From positions 1-64,000 of the forward strand of contig NZ_JACHIO010000027.1 in the NCBI RefSeq assembly GCF_014203225.1: DNA of 64,000 nucleotides, given 5' to 3'. The position numbers and the translations under genes were made by a program. The notes below the pieces were generated by a model. The model made no database searches. It saw only the letters and a list, made by a program, of their open reading frames with translations, and was not told where the DNA came from. The stretch is from Granulicella mallensis. GTDB taxonomy: Bacteria; Acidobacteriota; Terriglobia; Terriglobales; Acidobacteriaceae. Each line of letters begins with the position of its first letter. The first letter of the stretch is position 1. Of this stretch, positions 52,975 through 60,893 are shown piece by piece.

Positions 52975-53676
52975 TCAGAATACTATTGCTCTCTCTACAG
53001 GAGCGGGCACGGCGACAGGGCCGTGGGTACCTCCAAGTGTGTCTGAAACAGTAATCGCGAAGCGGTTAGAGTCAGTCTGTCCATCGGCAATTGAGGCAAT
53101 TCCTGGAAATGCCAACCACCCAACTTCACGTTTTCCTCTTGGGAGCAATGGCGGGGCACTACGCAGAAGGTTTTCGACACGCAGTATCCCGATCTTTTCG
53201 GCTGTTACGACGCCACTTTCATTCCCTTGCACGCTGATTTGTTTCACCGAAGAGTCATAGAGACTCACGGCCAGAAATGCTTCATTTGCGTGGATTTCAT
53301 TGTCTGTAGCTCTGTCGTGGTCAATCAACCGAGCTGACCTCATTCCAGATTCAATCAGCGAGCGATTTACTAGCGAACACTCTACAAAAAGAAAAGCGTT
53401 CTGCTGTGAGTACACAGACCGCACAATCTCAAGGTGAAACTTTGGACCATTGTTCTTCTCAATCTCTATGAGCAGCTTTGCATGTTCGTCTCTCCACGCC
53501 AAAGCTAAAGCAACGATTATGGATAAATCGGCTATGGCGAAGGAAGATCTAATGAGCCAATGATTGTCTTTTTGAAGTGCGAGGGCGTACATGCCGACGA
53601 TATTGGATACGGCGCAACCCATAAGCGCCCACCAATGACTCAGGGTTGCACGGAACAAATCTTTGATCCATCGCAT
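52975..53676 (-). CDS. Hypothetical membrane protein
   Basis: 233 residues, not recognised. Two hydrophobic helices at about 12-33 and 41-61, then a ~165-residue domain with alternating beta text (HLEIVRSVYSQQNAFLFVECSLVNRSLIESGM, EAFLAVSLYDSSVKQISVQG). The layout matches the neighbouring minus-strand hypotheticals: helices first, then a beta domain. Codon use is AT-richer than flanking chromosomal genes. Nothing points to a biochemical role. Confidence 0.55.
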   Translation of the reverse strand: MRWIKDLFRATLSHWWALMGCAVSNIVGMYALALQKDNHWLIRSSFAIADLSIIVALALAWRDEHAKLLIEIEKNNGPKFHLEIVRSVYSQQNAFLFVECSLVNRSLIESGMRSARLIDHDRATDNEIHANEAFLAVSLYDSSVKQISVQGNESGVVTAEKIGILRVENLLRSAPPLLPRGKREVGWLAFPGIASIADGQTDSNRFAITVSDTLGGTHGPVAVPAPVERAIVF

Positions 53677-53969
53677 ACTGCCGATAGTCGCAGCACAACC
53701 CCTATCCGGTCAAAACATTCCTGAATCCGTGATGCAAGGCCGTGACGTCCGCTTCGCGGCTGCGTGCTCGATCAGGGAGCCGGTAGCGAGCCGCCGAAGC
53801 CTGACGGACGTATCCCGAGGCCTACCTGCGGGTATGGCCTAGCGGGCTACCCAAGGGCTACCCGAAATCAGCATTCCGGCGTATAACGGCGGGTAACGCT
53901 CGATAACGAGCCAAACACGCCAAAACCGCATGTCTATTGGGTTTTATGAGGATTTACAGGGAATCTAGA
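53677..53969. other. Non-coding tRNA-proximal stretch with phased TAACG repeats
   Basis: No gene is seen. TAACG recurs at 53884, 53894 and 53904, exactly one helical turn apart, and GGGCTACCC occurs twice near 53849-53868. Such phased short repeats next to a tRNA end resemble protein-binding arm sites of integrases, but this is inference. Confidence 0.45.
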
Positions 53970-54046
53970 TGGTCGGGGCGGAGAGATTCGAACTCCCGAC
54001 CCTCTGCTCCCAAAGCAGATGCGCTACCAGGCTGCGCTACGCCCCG
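53970..54046 (-). tRNA. tRNA-Pro (UGG)
   Basis: 77 bases on the minus strand with encoded CCA. The acceptor stem CGGGGCG pairs with CGCCCCG; the anticodon stem-loop is TCTGC-TTTGGGA-GCAGA, giving anticodon TGG; the T arm has GTTCGAATC. Its 3' part is duplicated at 47070-47091. Confidence 0.97.
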
Positions 54047-54107
54047 ACTTCCACCATTATCGCATTTGAAAACAGGCTTGACCACACCCTGCTACCGTGA
54101 CCGAGTA

Positions 54108-54150
54108 AGAAGCAGATTCCCTGCGGGAATGACAACCGGAAAAACAAGAA
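54108..54150 (-). repeat. Half-element of GTCATTCC family
   Basis: AGCAGATTCCCTGCGGGAAT followed by GACAACCGGAAAAACAAG is the inverted single arm also seen at 36156-36194. No opposing arm is nearby. Confidence 0.75.
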
Positions 54151-54191
54151 CGTCAAACACTATCCCTCAACAGCTTTGGACACAGCCATAC

Positions 54192-54237
54192 TCTCGGTCT
54201 TTTTACCACCCATTCTCGGTCTTTCTTTACCACCCAT
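54192..54237 (-). repeat. Tandem duplication of the DUF4112 gene end
   Basis: TCTCGGTCTTTTTACCACCCAT (54192-54213) and a 24-base variant (54214-54237) are direct repeats. The right copy encodes the last residues and the TAA stop of the DUF4112 gene on the minus strand. Confidence 0.8.
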
Positions 54238-54769
54238 ACGTCCGCACATCATGCGCCAGCGCATGGCCGATCCACAGCAGCAGCAGGAACGGCAGCATCG
54301 CCAGCGCGATCAGTCCCAGTGCGAGAAGCCCCATGAACAGCCAGTCGTGCCAGGTGTCGCGTGCAGGCCCGTACAGGCTGCTCTCCAGCAGATGGTAGTT
54401 GCGCCGGTTCGCTCGCCAGCCGATGTCGAACAGATTGCCCAGCACCGGCACCATGCCCACGCCGACCTCGATCACCAGGTTCACCACCATGCGGGCGATC
54501 GTGACCATCGGCACTCCGCGAAAGAACGCCGCCAGCACGATGATGCAGCTCGCCGCTCCCCCGGCAAAGTCTCCTATGCCGGGGACGAACCCGATAATGC
54601 CGTCGAGCCCGAAGCGGATGCTCGTGCCGGGGATGCGGAACCAGGTGTCCAGCACCCGGGAGAGCAGGTCCAGGTTCTCGTCGCGGAACGCCCCGCCCCC
54701 GCCGCCAAAGCGTTTGTGAGGAGCCTGGCCCGGCGTGAAAATCTCAGGTTCTGTCGTCTTCCGGTTCAT
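54227..54769 (-). CDS. DUF4112 membrane protein
   Basis: 180 residues from ATG 54769; an earlier in-frame start adds 16 residues of poor quality. The N-terminal 35 residues are disordered with a run of five Gly. The DUF4112 core (about 40-150) has LLSRVLDTWFRIPGTSIRFGLDGIIGFVPGIGDFAGG and GMVPVLGNLFDIGWRANRRN, both diagnostic. Three to four membrane helices are present, the last at about 155-175. Function is unknown. Confidence 0.85.
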   Translation of the reverse strand: MNRKTTEPEIFTPGQAPHKRFGGGGGAFRDENLDLLSRVLDTWFRIPGTSIRFGLDGIIGFVPGIGDFAGGAASCIIVLAAFFRGVPMVTIARMVVNLVIEVGVGMVPVLGNLFDIGWRANRRNYHLLESSLYGPARDTWHDWLFMGLLALGLIALAMLPFLLLLWIGHALAHDVRTYGW

Positions 54770-54805
54770 CAGGGGGTCCCTCGCTTCGTTTCCACACCTG
54801 TTGGA

Positions 54806-54814
54806 TGCTACAAT
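54806..54814 (+). promoter_or_regulatory. Extended -10 element before tRNA-His
   Basis: TGCTACAAT lies 12 bases before the tRNA-His 5' end, the right place for an extended -10 box (TGn plus TACAAT). No good -35 box was found. Confidence 0.5.
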
Positions 54815-54826
54815 CATCTTCGATAC

Positions 54827-54902
54827 GGCGGCTATAGTTCAGTGGCAGAACGCCGCTCTGTGGCAGCGGATGTCGTGGGTTCGAACCCCACTAGCCGCCC
54901 CA
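54827..54902 (+). tRNA. tRNA-His (GUG)
   Basis: 76 bases with encoded CCA. The anticodon stem-loop CCGCT-CTGTGGC-AGCGG gives anticodon GTG. The 5' G at 54827 pairs with C73, the extra G-1:C73 pair unique to tRNA-His, and the acceptor stem GCGGCTA pairs with TAGCCGC. Confidence 0.97.
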
Positions 54903-54968
54903 ATCACTCTCTTCTTCTGTAAACCGACGCCCAGGTCGGCGATCCAGTCCAGCGTCCGAGAGACCTGC

Positions 54969-55772
54969 TTGCCGCGAGCCCCAAAATTCAACGCCGTTGT
55001 CGCTGCGTCGCTCGCGCCTTCGCCCGCCAATCTCTTCACAGGAACCTCCGGCTGGGCCTATCCCACATGGAAGCCTGAATTCTACGCGGCAGACGTACCC
55101 TCGCGTGCCTTTCTGCACGTCTACGCCTCCCTGCTGACCTCGGTTGAGGTGAACTACACCTTCCGCACGCTCCCCACACCGACGCAGCTACAGGGCTGGC
55201 TGGACGCAACGCCCCCTGGCTTTCGCTTCAGCTTCAAGGCTCCGCAGCGGATCACCCACTTTCAGCGGCTGCGTAACAGCCAGGAGGCCGTTGCCGAGTT
55301 CGTCGCAGCGCTCCAGCCTGCACGAGAGGCCGGCAAGCTCGGGCCGCTGCTGTTTCAGCTTCCTCCCAACTTCGCCGCCGATCCCGCAAGGCTGAAGGAC
55401 TTTCTCGCCCTGCCCGCGTTCGACGGCTCCCTGCCGCTCGCGTTTGAGTTCCGCCACCCAAGCTGGTTCAGCGAAGAGACCTACGAGATCCTCCGCCAGC
55501 ACAACGCCGCGCTCTGCGTCGCCGAAAGCAACGACCTGGCCAGCCCAGACGTCCGCACGGCAAAGCATCGCTGCTACCGTCTGCGGCGTGATGGCGGCTA
55601 CTCCCCTGCCGAGCTCAACGCCTTCGCGGCCCGTTTTACGGCACTCGCCAAAGAGGGCGAGGTCTTCGTCTACTTCAAACACGAGGACGAGCCCACAGGA
55701 GCCCTGAACGCGCTGGCGATGCTGCGCCGCGCCGCCGAACTTGCCGACTTATCCGGCGCGGGGGTGCGGTAA
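54969..55772 (+). CDS. DUF72 TIM-barrel protein
   Basis: 267 residues from a TTG start at 54969 (GAGAG about 9 bases upstream). No ATG or GTG start is available in frame between tRNA-His and the conserved core, and the open frame upstream runs through the tRNA. The DUF72 core has FTGTSGWAYPTWKPEFY, VEVNYTFRTLPTPTQLQGW, PPNFAADPARL and FEFRHPSWF. Function is unknown. The stop overlaps the next ATG (TAATG). Confidence 0.8.
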   Translation: MPRAPKFNAVVAASLAPSPANLFTGTSGWAYPTWKPEFYAADVPSRAFLHVYASLLTSVEVNYTFRTLPTPTQLQGWLDATPPGFRFSFKAPQRITHFQRLRNSQEAVAEFVAALQPAREAGKLGPLLFQLPPNFAADPARLKDFLALPAFDGSLPLAFEFRHPSWFSEETYEILRQHNAALCVAESNDLASPDVRTAKHRCYRLRRDGGYSPAELNAFAARFTALAKEGEVFVYFKHEDEPTGALNALAMLRRAAELADLSGAGVR

Positions 55773-56800
55773 TGGCATCGCCCCCCTGGCCTGCAGGCTA
55801 TCCCGAGTTCCAGACCCGGCGCTGGCTCTCCAACGGCCACCTGCAGACCATCTTCGGAAACTTCCTCCCCCGGCCCAACCACCTTCCCCGCCCCGTGGCG
55901 CAGTTGGTCGAAGTCTCCCCCGCGCACGGCACGCAGATCTCCAGCCAGGTGCTGTGCGAGTGCCACTGGCAGCCGCTGCCGGAGCGGCCTCAGCGTCCGA
56001 CGGCGATCATCGTGCATGGGCTGGAGGGCTCATCGCGCTCGCAGTACGTCGTCGGCAATGCGAACAAGCTGTGGCAGGCAGGCTGCAACGTGATCCGCAT
56101 GAACATGCGCAACTGCGGCGGCACCGAACGCCTCACGCCGACGCTCTACCACTCCGGCCTGTCGGGCGATGTGGGCCGCGTGCTGCGTTTCTTCATCGAG
56201 ACACAGGGGCTGCAGTCGGTCTCGCTCATCGGCTACTCGATGGGCGGCAACCTCGTGCTGAAACTTGCCGGCGAACTCGGCGCGGACGCACCCCCAGCCC
56301 TGCGCAGCGTGATCGGTGTTTCACCTGCGGTCGATCTGGGTGTCTCTGCGGACGCTCTGCATACATGGCAGAACCGCATCTATGAGCGCCGCTTCCTGAA
56401 CGCGCTGCTGAAGCGCTTCCGCCGCAAGGCGATGCTCTTTCCTCGCGCCTTCGATCCGCAGCGCGGCACGTACATCACCTCGGTGCGAGAGTTCGACGAC
56501 CGCATCACCGCGCTCTACTCCGGCTTCCGCAGCGCGGACGACTACTACTACCGCGCAGCAGCGGCTCGCGTGCTCGACCAGATCGCGGTTCCAGCGCTGC
56601 TGCTCCACGCCTGCGACGATCCCTTCATTCGCTTCACCGAGGAGACCCGCGCCGTCATCGCCGCCAATCCGCACCTCACGCTGCTCGAAACCGAGCACGG
56701 CGGCCACTGCGCCTTTCTCGCCCCGCCAGACCCCACGAACGGCAACGACGGCTACTGGGCCGAGCACACGGCCATGCGATTCGTTCTCGCCCACGCCTGA
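55772..56800 (+). CDS. Alpha/beta hydrolase, YheT-like
   Basis: 342 residues. The N-terminal FQTRRWLSNGHLQTIFGNFLPRP is the YheT-family lead. The catalytic set is Ser in GYSMGGN (about 154), Asp in HACDDPFI (about 285) and His in HGGHCAFL (about 311). HGLEGSSRSQYV forms the oxyanion region. It is likely an esterase; the substrate is unknown. The ATG overlaps the DUF72 stop by one base. Confidence 0.88.
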   Translation: MASPPWPAGYPEFQTRRWLSNGHLQTIFGNFLPRPNHLPRPVAQLVEVSPAHGTQISSQVLCECHWQPLPERPQRPTAIIVHGLEGSSRSQYVVGNANKLWQAGCNVIRMNMRNCGGTERLTPTLYHSGLSGDVGRVLRFFIETQGLQSVSLIGYSMGGNLVLKLAGELGADAPPALRSVIGVSPAVDLGVSADALHTWQNRIYERRFLNALLKRFRRKAMLFPRAFDPQRGTYITSVREFDDRITALYSGFRSADDYYYRAAAARVLDQIAVPALLLHACDDPFIRFTEETRAVIAANPHLTLLETEHGGHCAFLAPPDPTNGNDGYWAEHTAMRFVLAHA

Positions 56801-56853
56801 GTTAAGACCACACTGAGTTAAAGATTTTCCGGCTCTCTGCCGTATGCTAGAGA

Positions 56854-57519
56854 ATGATGCTCGCAGACTGGACCGCCGAATGCTCCGCCGACGCGCCAAC
56901 ACTTGTCGTTCCATGGTCCGATCCTGACAGCACGGCGCACTTCGTCGATCTGCGCGCCGAACCCTACGACATCGCCGAGATTCCTGAAGCCGAGCGATTC
57001 CCTCCCCTGGGCCGCGCCCTGCGAGCCCTGAACGCAACGCGCTCGCCCTTCCTCACCGCCAAGTGCGACACCTGGCAGATGTCCGCCACCTCCCATGCCG
57101 ACGATCTCGAGGCGCTACGGATGGAGCTCGACCTCGATCCCGAGGCCACCCACTTCGGCTTCGCAAGCTACATCGATCTGTTGTGGCGCGAGCGGCCTGT
57201 CTTCGCTTCGGCGCACCAACAGCAGGACAGGCTCGACCGCATCGTACGCCGCGCACAGCGCCTGCCGCACAACGCCGCCGCACTGGAGTGCGTGCTGCGC
57301 CCCGCCCTGCTCGACCTCAACGGCCCGCTTGAAGGCTTCGCCGTAACGCTGTATGTAACGGCTCTGGGAACCGACGCCGAAGAGGCTCTGCATCGCTGGG
57401 CGGCGGCGCTGGAAGATGTTGTTGCTTTGTTGCGCGGCAAAGAGCTTGAAGCAACGCGCGGCTCGGCTACAATCGATGGAGCGGATGCGTTCCCCTTGCG
57501 CGTCCGGCACGTCGGCTGA
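56854..57519 (+). CDS. Conserved hypothetical protein
   Basis: 221 residues, not recognised; an alternative start is the next codon (ATG 56857). It is a soluble mixed alpha/beta protein without signal peptide. The middle has ATRSPFLTAKCDTWQM and a helical stretch ATHFGFASYIDLLWRE, and the C-terminal half is regular helix and strand. High GC and host-like codon use mark it as a resident gene. It runs almost to tRNA-Arg, whose likely promoter lies inside its last codons. Confidence 0.6.
   Translation: MMLADWTAECSADAPTLVVPWSDPDSTAHFVDLRAEPYDIAEIPEAERFPPLGRALRALNATRSPFLTAKCDTWQMSATSHADDLEALRMELDLDPEATHFGFASYIDLLWRERPVFASAHQQQDRLDRIVRRAQRLPHNAAALECVLRPALLDLNGPLEGFAVTLYVTALGTDAEEALHRWAAALEDVVALLRGKELEATRGSATIDGADAFPLRVRHVG
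57446..57473 (+). promoter_or_regulatory. Likely promoter of tRNA-Arg
   Basis: TTGAAG at 57446-57451 and TACAAT at 57468-57473 are spaced 16 bases, inside the end of the upstream gene. The tRNA begins 64 bases after the -10 box, implying a short leader. Confidence 0.45.
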
Positions 57520-57536
57520 AATAAGCCACACCACAG

Positions 57537-57613
57537 GGGCGAGTAGCTCAACTGGATAGAGCACCGACCTTCTAAGTCGGGGGTTGCAGGTTCGAGACCT
57601 GCCTCGCCCACCA
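57537..57613 (+). tRNA. tRNA-Arg (UCU)
   Basis: 77 bases with encoded CCA. The acceptor stem GGGCGAG pairs with CTCGCCC; the anticodon stem-loop CCGAC-CTTCTAA-GTCGG gives anticodon TCT; the T arm has GTTCGAGAC. Confidence 0.97.
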
Positions 57614-57708
57614 TCTCAGCCCTGGCACTACGGCTGTATTGATTACAAACCCACCCAAAATCTTGTCATTTCGACCGACCAACGGGAGTGGGTTCCTATC
57701 TGCTGAGC

Positions 57709-58137
57709 CCTAGTGTCTGTCATCAAACTGCTTCCGGAATGAAGTGAAATGGCGCAAACAGCTTGTTTCGGCACTGTTTCGTTAAGGGCCTGGCTTCAGC
57801 CAGGCCACAAAGGCGGCTCCACAGGAGCGTACCGCTCTGCCGAAGGCGGGAGTGGAGGCGCAGCCGCAACGACTGAATTGCTTTCTTTGGTTGCTGCGAG
57901 ACGGGTAGCCACATCCACGAAGGTGTCTGGGTTGTTCCTTGTGCAATCTGGGCCGCACGAAGGAAGGCAATTCAATCGTTCCGGCTGCGCCTCCACTCTG
58001 GCCTTCGGCAGAAAGGTATGGCCTTTGGCCTGCTACTTATGGCATGGCTGAAGTCATGCCCTTAACGAAACAGTGCCACAGCAAACTATTTGCGCAGTCC
58101 GACTTCATCCCAGAAACAATTGGATGACAGACCCTAG
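57709..58137. repeat. Two diverged ~180-bp copies in inverted orientation
   Basis: The left copy begins CCCTAGTGTCTGTCAT and the right copy, read backwards, begins TGCCTAGGGTCTGTCAT. Shared internal blocks include GGCACTGTTTCGTTAAGGGC, GACTTCAGCC/GGCTTCAGCC, and GTGGAGGCGCAGCC. Overall similarity is clearly below that of the other palindromes. It fills most of the 520-base gap between tRNA-Arg and the MFS gene, which ends inside it. No gene is seen. Confidence 0.85.
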
Positions 58138-59417
58138 GCAATCTCCATCTCGCTCGGCGGGATGCTCGGCCCGCTCTGCGGATGTCTGCGGCTGTACCCC
58201 GTTGCGTGACGCACGCCGGCCAGAACGATCAGACCGATCTCCAGCGCGCAGACACCGTTCCACTCCCAGCGCGACCAGGCCAGGCTTGCCAGGGCTGAAC
58301 CGATCGCTCCGCCGATGAAGTACATCGTCATGTAAATCGTATTCAGTCTGCTTCGCGCCAACTCTCCCAGGCCGAAGATCCGTGTCTGGTTCCCCACCTG
58401 CATCATCTGCATGCCGAGATCCAGTGCCAGTACGCCGAACACCAGGAACACCATGTGCAGGGTCGTCGAGACATGAAAGCCCTCGCACAGCCAGATCCAC
58501 AGGTAGCAGAATGTCATGATCCCCCCGGCCAGCGTCACCACAAACCGCGTGCCATGCCGGTCGGAGAGCCTGCCCGCAAAGGGAGCCACCATGGCACCCG
58601 CGGCGCCCACCACACCAAAGGTCCCGGCAACGCCCGGCCCCATTCCATAGTGCTTTGAGAGCACGAACGCGAGCGTAGTCCAGAAGCAGCTGAAGGTCGC
58701 AAAGGTCAGGCCGCCGATCGTACCCGCCTCTCGCAGCAGGGGCTCGTCCCGAAACAGCGTCCAAAGAGACCGCAGGGTTTGCTTATAGGTCAAATCCTGA
58801 TGCGGCTGCGAACGCGGCATGACCTTGTACAGGACGGGCACAAAGATGGCATTCATCAGGGCAGCCGCAAAAAACACCGAACGCCAGCCGCCGATGCCGC
58901 TCACCCATCCCGCAAAGCTGCGCGCCAGTAGGACGCCCAGCAGCAGGCCCGTCATCACCGTGCCGATGGCCTGCCCGCGCCGCTCGTGCGGCACCAGCTC
59001 CGGAGCCATGGGCAGCACGATATGCGTCACCGAAGCCATCAGCCCGATGAGCACGCTCGCTATCAGCATCGTCGCCAGGTGATGCGACAGCGCCGCAATG
59101 AGCAGCGCCACACTGACGCCCGCATACATGCGCACCATGAGCTTGCGGCGGTCGGTGATATCACCGAGCGGGACGAAGGACATGATGCCGCAGGCATACC
59201 CTACCTGGGTGGCGACGGCGACGAAGCCCATCTCCTTGGCCGTCTGATGCAGACTCTGTCCCATGACCAGCAGCAACGGCTGGTTGTAGTAGATGGAACC
59301 CACGCCGACGGCGCACGCAACGCCTAGAAAAGGCAGTGCCCAGCGCCCTCCCATTCCGATCTGAGATTGTTTCTCCATTGAATGACTCGACATCGAGTCT
59401 ACACAGCTCCGGTTCAT
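58134..59417 (-). CDS. MFS transporter, YnfM-like
   Basis: Up to 427 residues; MSSHSMEKQ or MEKQSQ are alternative starts 8-13 codons in. About 12 membrane spans, with the loop signature GDITDRRKLMVRMY between spans 2 and 3 and GRLSDRHGTRFV in the second half. VGSIYYNQPLLL near span 1 is typical of the inner-membrane efflux group containing YnfM and arabinose-efflux-like proteins. Substrate unknown. The last codons (EMEIA) lie at the edge of the inverted repeat at 57709-58137. Confidence 0.85.
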   Translation of the reverse strand: MNRSCVDSMSSHSMEKQSQIGMGGRWALPFLGVACAVGVGSIYYNQPLLLVMGQSLHQTAKEMGFVAVATQVGYACGIMSFVPLGDITDRRKLMVRMYAGVSVALLIAALSHHLATMLIASVLIGLMASVTHIVLPMAPELVPHERRGQAIGTVMTGLLLGVLLARSFAGWVSGIGGWRSVFFAAALMNAIFVPVLYKVMPRSQPHQDLTYKQTLRSLWTLFRDEPLLREAGTIGGLTFATFSCFWTTLAFVLSKHYGMGPGVAGTFGVVGAAGAMVAPFAGRLSDRHGTRFVVTLAGGIMTFCYLWIWLCEGFHVSTTLHMVFLVFGVLALDLGMQMMQVGNQTRIFGLGELARSRLNTIYMTMYFIGGAIGSALASLAWSRWEWNGVCALEIGLIVLAGVRHATGYSRRHPQSGPSIPPSEMEIA

Positions 59418-59489
59418 TCCGAGAAGCTTCGCGCTTGTCGTTCTTCCATCTTAACGCGGACTGAAGATTTATCATGAATCAGGAGCTTT

Positions 59490-60617
59490 ATGCCGCTGAA
59501 CAACACCATTGCCGTAGCCATGTCCGGAGGAGTCGATTCCTCGGCAGTTGCAGCCCTTTTGCACGCCGAAGGGCGCGATCTAATCGGGCTGACGCTGCAG
59601 CTCTGGAACCAGCGCCGCCTGGCCGGCCGCGAGGGCATGCCCGAGACCGTACAGGGCCGCTGCTGCTCCATCGACGACGTCTATGACGCCCGCCGCGTCG
59701 CCGAGCAGATCGGCATTCCCTACTACCTCGTGAACGCGCAGGAGCGCTTCGAGAACGAGGTCGTGCGCCCGTTCGTCGACGAGTATCTCGCCGGACGCAC
59801 ACCGATCCCCTGCACGCTCTGCAATAACCACCTGAAGTTCGATCAACTGCTGCTGACTGCGCGGCAGATCGGCGCCGACCGCATCGCCACCGGCCACTAC
59901 GCGCGCAACCATTACGACGAAGCACGCGCGCGCTGGGTCCTTTCCCGGCCCGCCGACAAGTCCAAAGACCAGACCTACTTCCTCTTCGGCCTCACGCAGG
60001 ATCAGCTCTCACGCACGCTCTTTCCCCTGGGCGAGATGCAGAAGCCCGCGGTACGCTCGATGGCTGCCGACCATGGGCTGGAGCTGGCACAAAAGCCCGA
60101 TTCGCAGGAGATCTGCTTCATCCCCGGCGGCAGCTATTCGCAGTTTCTGAAGGCCTATCTCGATGAGCAGGGCCGCGAACTTCCCGACAGCTCGGGAGAG
60201 TTGGTCTCCGCGAGTGGAGAGGTTCTGGGACATCACGAGGGTATTCACGGCTTTACGGTCGGACAGCGCAAGGGCCTGGGGCTCAGCTCGCCGCAGCCGC
60301 TGTACGTGCTGAACATCCATCCCGACTCGCATGCGGTGCAGGTCGGAACGGACGACCAGCTTCTCTCGTGGACGCTCATCGCCGACCGCCTGAACTGGGT
60401 CTCGATCCTGGAGCCGGAGGAAGAGATCCGCGTCACGATCAAGATTCGCCATCGCCACGAGCCCGCCCCTGCGACGTTGCGCGTAACCGCATTCGACCGC
60501 GTGGAAGCGACGTTTGATGAGCCTCAGCGGGCGATCACACCAGGGCAATCAGCGGTGTTCTACCAGGGAGACGAGGTCGCAGGCGGCGGATGGATAACGG
60601 CAGAGGATAGAGAATAG
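59490..60617 (+). CDS. mnmA: tRNA-specific 2-thiouridylase MnmA
   Basis: 375 residues. PP-loop AMSGGVDSSA at 10-19 binds ATP; CTLCNNHLKF puts the nucleophilic Cys at 111, and Cys209 in SQEICFIPGG is the partner that forms the persulfide. C-terminal beta-barrel includes HGFTVGQRKGLGLS. It thiolates U34 in tRNAs for Lys, Glu and Gln. The last residues AEDRE and the TAG stop are encoded by H2 heptamers (AGAGGAT, AGAGAAT). Confidence 0.96.
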   Translation: MPLNNTIAVAMSGGVDSSAVAALLHAEGRDLIGLTLQLWNQRRLAGREGMPETVQGRCCSIDDVYDARRVAEQIGIPYYLVNAQERFENEVVRPFVDEYLAGRTPIPCTLCNNHLKFDQLLLTARQIGADRIATGHYARNHYDEARARWVLSRPADKSKDQTYFLFGLTQDQLSRTLFPLGEMQKPAVRSMAADHGLELAQKPDSQEICFIPGGSYSQFLKAYLDEQGRELPDSSGELVSASGEVLGHHEGIHGFTVGQRKGLGLSSPQPLYVLNIHPDSHAVQVGTDDQLLSWTLIADRLNWVSILEPEEEIRVTIKIRHRHEPAPATLRVTAFDRVEATFDEPQRAITPGQSAVFYQGDEVAGGGWITAEDRE

Positions 60618-60622
60618 GCGGT
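60602..60622 (+). repeat. 7-bp array, family H2, encoding MnmA C-terminus
   Basis: Units AGAGGAT, AGAGAAT, AGGCGGT. They encode the last codons of mnmA and the TAG stop. The inverted partner array is at 60894-60949. Confidence 0.8.
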
Positions 60623-60646
60623 CGAGGCCTCTATGCCTCCGTCGTC

Positions 60647-60846
60647 TTTGCTTTTCTGGTTGTCATTCCGAGCGCAGCGAGTGAACCTGCTGTCTCCCGC
60701 TCTTTGCTTACGCCACTACAAATGTTATGTGGTTACCCAAGCTCTGCCCGGCTATTCTGGCCTGCCTGCTTTCGCGGTAGTACAAGCGAAAAACGGGAGA
60801 CAGCAGGTTCACTCGCTGCGCTCGGAATGACAACCAGAAAAGCAAA
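60647..60846. repeat. Perfect 53-bp inverted repeat element (GTCATTCC family)
   Basis: Arms 60647-60699 and 60794-60846 are exact reverse complements over 53 bases, with the same TTGCTTTTCTGG, GTCATTCCGAGCGCAGCGAG and CTGCTGTCTCCCG blocks as 38907-39104. Together with the flanking heptamer arrays it fills the 319-base gap between convergent mnmA and the DUF948-like gene. Confidence 0.92.
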
Positions 60847-60893
60847 GGACAAAGAACGAAGGCGAAACGCGTGGCTTAGCGGACACTACTAAG

